NCBI GenBank assembly: GCA_019843655.1
Contig: JACDQD010000123.1
Span: forward strand, 1-64,000
Direction: 5' to 3'
From: Lethocerus indicus
Lineage: Eukaryota > Arthropoda > Insecta > Hemiptera > Belostomatidae
DNA: 64,000 bases
Shown: piece by piece, positions 57,835 through 64,000 of the stretch
Layout: the number at the start of each line of letters is the position of its first letter
Numbering within the stretch: the stretch's first letter is position 1
Notes under the pieces: model-generated
Told to the model about the DNA's origin: nothing
The model's input: the letters and a program-made list of their open reading frames with translations, nothing else
The model's database searches: none
Made by a program: the position numbers and the translations under genes

Positions 57835-60800
57835 ATTATATATGCATGTACATACTTGTACTATAATGGGAAATATTTACAGTGTGTTTTCGATTAGTTT
57901 AAATTTAAATAAATGTGTTTCGGTTCAAAAATTGATAGGACCGTAGCCATTTCCGTAGAAATTTCCTTTACTTACTCTTATATAAATATTTATATAATTA
58001 TATATGCATGTACATACTTGTACTATAAGGGGAAATATTTACAGTGTGATTTCGATTAGTTTAAATTTAAATAAATGTGTTTCGGTTCAAAAATTGATAG
58101 GACCGTAGCCATTTCCTGTAGAAATTCCCCCCGTACTTACTTTATATAAATATTTATATAATTATATATGCATGTACATACTTGTACTATAAGGGGAAAT
58201 ATTTACAGTGTGTTTTCGATTAGTTTAAATTTAAATAAAAGTGTTTCGGTTCAAAAATTGATAGGACCGAGCCATTTCCTGTAGAAATTCCCCCGTACTT
58301 ACTTTATATAAATATTTATATAATTATATATGCATGTACATACTTGTACTATAAGGGAAATATTTAGTGTGTTTCGATTAGTTTAAATTTAAATAAAAGT
58401 GTTTCGGTTCAAAATTGATAGGACCGTAGCCATTTCCTGTAGAAATTCCCCTACTCTGTACTACTACATAAGGGGAAAATACGTGTGTTTCATTAGTTTA
58501 AATTTAAATAAATGTGTTTGGTTCAAAAATTGAGAGGACAGAGCCATTTCCTGTAGAAATTCCCCGTATTACTTTATATTAATATTTATATAATTATATA
58601 TGCATGTACATACTTGTACTATAAGGGGAAATATTTAAAGTGTGATTTCGATTCGTTTAAATTTAAATAAATGTGTTTCGGTTCAAAAATTGATAGGACC
58701 GTAGCCATTTCCTGTAGAAATTCCCCCCCGTACTTACTTTATATAAATATTTATATAATTATATATGCATGTACATACTTGTACTATAAGGGGAAATATT
58801 TACAGTGTGATTTCGATTCGTTTAAATTTAAATAAATGTGTTTCGGTTCAAAAATTGATAGGACCGTAGCCATTTCCTGTAGAAATTCCCCCCCGTACTT
58901 ACTTTATATAAATATTTATATAATTATATATGCATGTACATACTTGTACTATAATGGGAAATATTTACAGTGTGATTTCGATTCGTTTAAATTTAAATAA
59001 ATGTGTTTCGGTTCAAAAATTGAGAGGACCGTAGCCATTTCCTGTAGAAATTCCCCCATTTACTTTTATATAAATATTTATATAATTATATATGCATGTA
59101 CATACTTGTACTATAAGGGGAAATATTTAAAGTGTGATTTCGATTCGTTTAAATTTAAATAAATGTGTTTCGGTTCAAAAATTGATAGGACCGGAGCCAT
59201 TTCCTGTAGAAATTCCCCCCCGTAGTTACTTTATATAAATATTTATATAATTATATATGCATGTACATACTTGTACTATAATGGGAAATATTTGCAGTGG
59301 GTTTTCGATTCGTTTAATTTTAAATAAATGTGTTTCGGTTCAACAATTGTTAGGACCGGAACCATTTCCTGTAGAAATTCCCCCCTGTAGTTGCTTTATA
59401 TAAATATTTATATAATTATATATGCATGTACATACTTGTACTATAAGGGGAAATATTTACAGTGTGATTTCGATTCGTTTAAATTTAAATAAAAGTGTTT
59501 CGGTTCAAAAATTGAGAGGACCGTAGCCATTTCCTGTAGAAATTCCCCCCCGTACTTACTTTATATAAATATTTATATAATTATATATGCATGTACATAC
59601 TTGTACTATAATGGGAAATATTTACAGTGTGTTTTCGATTAGTTTAAATTTAAATAAATGTGTTTCGGTTCAAAATTGAGAGGACCGTAGCCATTTCCTG
59701 TAGAAATTCCCCCGTATCTTACTTTATATAAATATTTATATAATTATATATGCATGTACATACTTGTACTATAATGGGAAATATTTACAGTGTGTTTTCG
59801 ATTAGTTTAAATTTAAATAAATGTGTTTCGGTTCAAAAATTGAGAGGACCGTAGCCATTTCCTGTAGAAATTCCCCCCCGTACTTACTTTATATAAATAT
59901 TTATATAATTATATATGCATGTACATACTTGTACTATAATGGGAAATATTTACAGTGTGTTTTCGATTCGTTTAAATTTAAATAAAAGTGTTTCGGTTCA
60001 AAAATTGAGAGGACCGTAGCCATTTCCTGTAGAAATTCCCCATTTACTTTATATAAATATTTATATAATTATATATGCATGCTTTGTACTTTATATAAAT
60101 ATTTATATAATTATATATAAATATTTATATAATTATATATGCATGTACATACTTGTACTATAGGGGAAATATTATAGTGTAATTTCGATTCGTTTAAATT
60201 TAAATAAATGTGTTTTGATAGGACGTTCAAAAATTTTATATAATTATATATGAGAGTACTATAAGAAATATTTACCGAGTTTAAATTTAAATAAATGTTT
60301 TCCATTTCCTGTAGAAATTCCCCCCCCGTACTTGCTTTATATAAATATTTATATAATTATATATGCATGTACATACTTGTACTATAATGGGAAATATTTA
60401 CAGTGTGTTTTCGATTCGTTTAATTTTAAATAAATGTGTTTCGGTTCAAAAATTGTTAGGACCGGAACCATTTCCTGTAGAAATTCCCCCCCGTACTTGC
60501 TTTATATAAATATTTATATAATTATATATGCATGTACATACTTGTACTATAATAGGAAATATTTACAGTGTGTTTTCGATTCGTTTAATTTTAAATAAAT
60601 GTGTTTCGGTTCAAAAATTGTTAGGACCGAAACCATTTCCTGTAGAAATTCCCCCCCGTACTTGCTTTATATAAATATTTATATAATTATATATGCATGT
60701 ACATACTTGTACTATAATGGGAAATATTTGCAGTGTGTTTTCGATTCGTTTAATTTTAAATAAATGTGTTTCGGTTCAAAAATTGTTAGGACCGGAACCA

Positions 60801-62289
60801 TTTCCTGTAGAAATTCCCCCCGTACTTGCTTTATATAAATATTTATATAATTATATATGCATGTACATACTTGTACTATAATGGGAAATATTTGCAGTGT
60901 GTTTTCGATTCGTTTAATTTTAAATAAATGTGTTTCGGTTCAAAATTGATAGGACCAGCTATTTCCTGTAGAAATTTCCCACTTACTTTTATATAAATAT
61001 TTATATAATTATATATGCATGTACATACTTGTACTATAAGGGAAATATTTACAGTGTGATTTCGATTCGTTTAAATTTAAATAAATGTGTTTCGGTTCAA
61101 AATTGATAGGACCGTAGCTATTTCCTGTAGAAATTCTCCGCATTTACTTTATATAAATATTTATATAATTATATATGCATGTACATACTTGTACTATAAG
61201 GGGAAATATTTACAGTGTGATTTCGATTCGTTTAAATTTAAATAAATGTGTTTCGGTTCAAAATTGAGAGTGACCGTAGCCATTTCCTGTAGAAATTCCC
61301 CGTACTTACTTTATATAAATATTTATATAATTATATATGCATGTACATACTTGTACTATAAGGGGAAATATTTACAGTGTGATTTCGATTCGTTTAAATT
61401 TAAATAAAAGTGTTTCGGTTCAAAAATTGAGAGGACCGTAGCCATTTCCTGTAGAAATTCCTGCATGTACATACTTGTACTATAAATATTTATGTGATAT
61501 TCGTTTAAATTTAAATATATTGATAGGACCGAGCCATTTCCTGTAGAAATTCACTTACTTTATATAAATATTTATATAATTATATATGCATGTACATACT
61601 TGTACTATAAGGGGAAATATTTACAGTGTGATTTCGATTCGTTTAAATTTAAATAAATGTGTTTCGGTTCAAAAATTGAGAGGACCGTAGCCATTTCCTG
61701 TAGAAATTCCCCCCCGTACTTACTTTATATAAATATTTATATAATTATATATGCATGTACATACTTGTACTATAAGGGGAAATATTTACAGTGTGATTTC
61801 GATTCGTTTAAATTTAAATAAATGTGTTTCGGTTCAAAAATTGAGAGGACCGTAGCCATTTCCTGTAGAAATTCCCCCCCGTACTTACTTTATATAAATA
61901 TTTATATAATTATATATGCATGTACATACTTGTACTATAAGGGGAAATATTTACAGTGTGTTTTCGATTCGTTTAAATTTAAATAAAAGTGTTTCGGTTC
62001 AAAAATTGATAGGACCAGCCATTTCCTGTAGAAATTCCCCATACTTACTTTATATAAATATTTATATAATTATATATGCATATAAATATTTATATAATTA
62101 TATATGTACATACTTGTACTATAAGGGGAAATATTTGAAGTGTGATTTCGATTCGTTTAAATTTAAATAAATGTGTTTCGGTTCAAAAATTGATAGGACC
62201 GTAGCCATTTCCTGTAGAAATTCCCCCCGTACTTACTTTATATAAATATTTATATAATTATATATGCATGTACATACTTGTACTATAAC
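57835..62289 (+). repeat. ~165-bp satellite array, ~27 units, inverted homologue of the intronic array
   Basis: The unit is ATGCATGTACATACTTGTAC, TATAAGGGGAAATATTTACA, GATTCGTTTAAATTTAAATA, TTTCGGTTCAAAAATTGATA, GGACCGTAGCCATTTCCTGT, TTTATATAAATATTTATATA. Starts fall about 162-166 bp apart, with a few short or scrambled units (about 58440-58500, 60060-60300, 61460-61560). The reverse complement aligns along its length with the 164-bp unit at 43723-49025. Confidence 0.96.
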
Positions 62290-62570
62290 GGAAATACTGA
62301 AATTATTATCGAGTCTGAATTTGACACAAATTACTCGATAATATGGACTGTTTTGGGGGTCAGGTTTATATGTAATTTTCAAAAGAGAAGAACAACGTTG
62401 AATGTTTATATCGTTGATCGATGAACGAATAGAAATACACAACAGACAGATGGAGTGGTGGGGGGGGGAAAACTGAGATATTTATTGTACGTTTCAATAG
62501 GGACAAAATACAGATCTGTTTCGGAAAGCCGACAGAGATTCGAAATCTGTCCATAGACATAAAGGAAAAA
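62290..62570. mobile_element. Segment repeated inverted at 56815-57075
   Basis: ATTATTATCGAGTCTGAATT, AGAACAACGTTGAATGTTTAT, AGAAATACACAA and GGGACAAAATACAGATCTGT correspond, inverted, to the interior of the TIR element at 56400-57245. It lies between the satellite array and the end of Gna1. TTTATT at 62481 would read AATAAA on the Gna1 strand and could be its polyadenylation signal. Confidence 0.7.
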
Positions 62571-62685
62571 TTTGCACTACAGATATATATATATATATCT
62601 AGCTACAAAAAATTGTAGACGGATGGTGAAAAAGAAAAATGCTATCCGTACTCCACTCCGAGAGTTGGTGAAAAAAATATAAGAA

Positions 62686-62836
62686 TCATCCGAATCTCAT
62701 CTGCATGAAATTCGAATTGGACTCCTCCTTCGTGAAGCCGCAACTTTCGTAGAAACGGCGCATCTCGTCTCGACAGTCGAGCGTCAACTTGTAGCATTTC
62801 ACCTGCTTCGACAGCAGAATCAACGTCGCGATTATC
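62686..62836 (-). CDS. Gna1: Glucosamine-6-phosphate N-acetyltransferase, terminal exon
   Basis: Catalyses acetyl-CoA + glucosamine-6-phosphate to N-acetylglucosamine-6-phosphate, a cytosolic step toward UDP-GlcNAc (in arthropods also the chitin precursor). Minus strand, acceptor TTTTTACGCAG|G, one base completing a codon, then 49 codons and TGA. The peptide reads IIATLILLSKQVKCYKLTLD, CRDEMRRFYESCGFTKEES, NSNFMQMRFG. It matches the last ~50 residues of the GNAT-fold enzyme: the helix after the acetyl-CoA loop, the LS.K..CYK.TLDC strand, FY...GF and the conserved M.MRF end. The RGKxLG acetyl-CoA loop would be in the preceding exon, to the right, and was not found before the window edge. Confidence 0.88.
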
Positions 62837-62963
62837 CTGCGTAAAAACATAATAGGATTATTGGCGCAATTGGGTGCACGACCCTGTTGTTGTTGTTTTT
62901 TTTTAGCAAAAGAATTATTTCACAAAAATATTCATAAACGAGGAAAAAAAGGCGTGTACGCAT

Positions 62964-63123
62964 TAGGTGTACCCGAAAGTAATCGACAATTTCATTAGAT
63001 GTATTTCGGTCTCGAGAGGAGTTCCTCAACAGGAGGGGAATCCGAAAAAATTTGCTGGAAAAATGGCCGGAGAGTTGTCAATAATATCGATGCATATACA
63101 GTAGATTAATAATTAAATTTATT
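62964..63123 (+). mobile_element. Mariner-type remnant in the Gna1 intron
   Basis: TTAGGTGTACCCGAAAGTAATCGAC, GTTCCTCAACAGGAGGGGAA, then GGAAAAATGGCCGGAGAGTTGT and GTAGATTAATAATTAAATTT. The right terminal repeat is absent here. A second piece with the right end lies at about 63338-63440 (ATATCGGTGAATATATATAG ... GATTACTTTCGGGTACCCC). Confidence 0.8.
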
Positions 63124-63125
63124 AC

Positions 63126-63716
63126 AGCAAACTGTAAGGAATAATTTCTATATTTAAAATACCAGAGATTCCGTTGAATATTAGCGATAATATTCGATAA
63201 GAATATAAGGTAATAATTATGGGGCAGGCGTGAAAAAGTTCGGCAAACGACCGACAGATGGCGCCACAAGTACTGCAATCAATGCACAGGTGTAAACATT
63301 TACCTGTTGAAATATTGAAATTGTTATCCATATATATTGTCGACAATATCGGTGAATATATATAGTAGATTAATAATTAAAGTTTATTTTTTAAAATGAG
63401 CAAAGTAAAAAAATGTTGAGATTACTTTCGGGTACCCCCAAAATAATTTTTAATACTAGTTTAAATTTACTACAAAACTGTACTACTTCTGTAATCGCAC
63501 TTTATGAAAACTGTAAGGAATAATTTCTATATTTTAAATACCACAGATTCCATTGAATATTAGCGATAATATTAATTTCAATACAACAATTAGGTCACAA
63601 TTATGTAGAAGCATGAAAAAGTTCGGCAAACGACCGATAGATGGCGTCACAAGTACTGCAATCAATTGAATCTGGTGAAAACATTTACCTGTTGAAATAT
63701 TGAAATTGTTATCAAT
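63126..63716. repeat. ~215-bp direct duplication around a mariner right end
   Basis: 63126-63342 and 63507-63716 share AAACTGTAAGGAATAATTTC, GAATATTAGCGATAATATT, GAAAAAGTTCGGCAAACGACC, ACAAGTACTGCAATCAAT and CATTTACCTGTTGAAATATTG. The region between them (63338-63440) is a mariner right end. Confidence 0.88.
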
Positions 63717-64000
63717 ATTCCTGGCCAAGATTATATTATATTATATATGGCATTAATCGCAATTTTATTATATATATATATATATATAAAAGACTGAAAT
63801 AGACATTCTTCGGTCTAGAAATTTCGGCGGAAAATAGACAAGGTATAAAAGTTTGCGATGGACGGCGCTTTCTTAAAAAACAGTCTGTCTGTTCTGTTTG
63901 AATGTGCAGACGGCAAAAAAACTGTCTAGAAAAATAAGCTAAAACCGGTCTATTCGGTTGCATTGGTCTGTTTAACGGCGCACAATTGTTGACAGAAATG
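63717..64000. other. Gna1 upstream intron, nothing recognised
   Basis: A short (TA)n lies at about 63769-63788. No further Gna1 exon was seen before the window ends. Confidence 0.4.

Overview
This is an animal nuclear genomic window, most likely from an arthropod and probably an insect. The evidence is spliced, phase-consistent exons with GT/AG borders, a mitochondrial carrier whose closest remembered relatives are insect SCaMC proteins, abundant (TA)n and (CT)n microsatellites, and many mariner-type and hairpin transposon remnants. There is no operon structure. Coding sequence is only about 1 kb of 64 kb. Most long open frames here are translations of repeats, not genes.

Genes. (1) Plus strand, 36528-49258: the last five recognised exons of an ATP-Mg/phosphate mitochondrial carrier (SCaMC / SLC25A23-25 family). 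They hold the complete three-repeat carrier domain and the stop codon. The calcium-binding EF-hand half normally found upstream was not found in the window. (2) Minus strand, 62686-62836: the terminal exon of glucosamine-6-phosphate N-acetyltransferase (Gna1/GNPNAT1); its other exons lie beyond the right edge. The two genes converge tail to tail. Weaker coding candidates are 9081-9176 (+, with a GTAAGT donor), a mini-exon at 36105-36137 (+), and 38231-38455 (-).

Layout. 1-3.7 kb: AT-rich sequence, a small palindromic MITE and a cluster of a dispersed hairpin element (called HP-1 here; core TCGCCATCTTCAGTAGCGC). 3.7-6.7 kb: a minisatellite whose two halves are in opposite orientation. 7.3-10.6 kb: HP-1 clusters. 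11.6-12.0 kb: (CT)n. 15.1-17.2 kb: a second minisatellite with an internal orientation switch. 20.4-24.3 kb: a 104-bp satellite that is nearly perfect at its right end and decayed at its left. 24.3-27.0 kb and 31.2-32.1 kb: ~53-bp satellites with A/T tracts about every 10.5 bp. 32.4-33.3 kb: a 167-bp tandem repeat. 28.9-35.5 kb: more HP-1. 36-49 kb: the carrier gene, whose introns hold a ~215-bp array carrying CRE-like sites, a ~1.16-kb long-TIR element and a 164-bp satellite that fills the last intron almost completely. 49-55 kb: 3' flank and AT-rich DNA. 55.4-57.8 kb: foldback and TIR elements, one carrying a short copy of the Gna1 exon. 57.8-62.3 kb: a second, inverted and diverged array of the same ~165-bp satellite family as the carrier intron.

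The most notable signals are: helically phased A/T-tract satellites; one satellite family both filling a carrier intron and lying beside the convergent Gna1 gene; orientation-switched minisatellites; the HP-1 hairpin family; and a TIR element carrying Gna1 sequence. Many repeat copies differ by small indels and scrambled joins, so uncorrected long-read consensus or misassembly must be considered.
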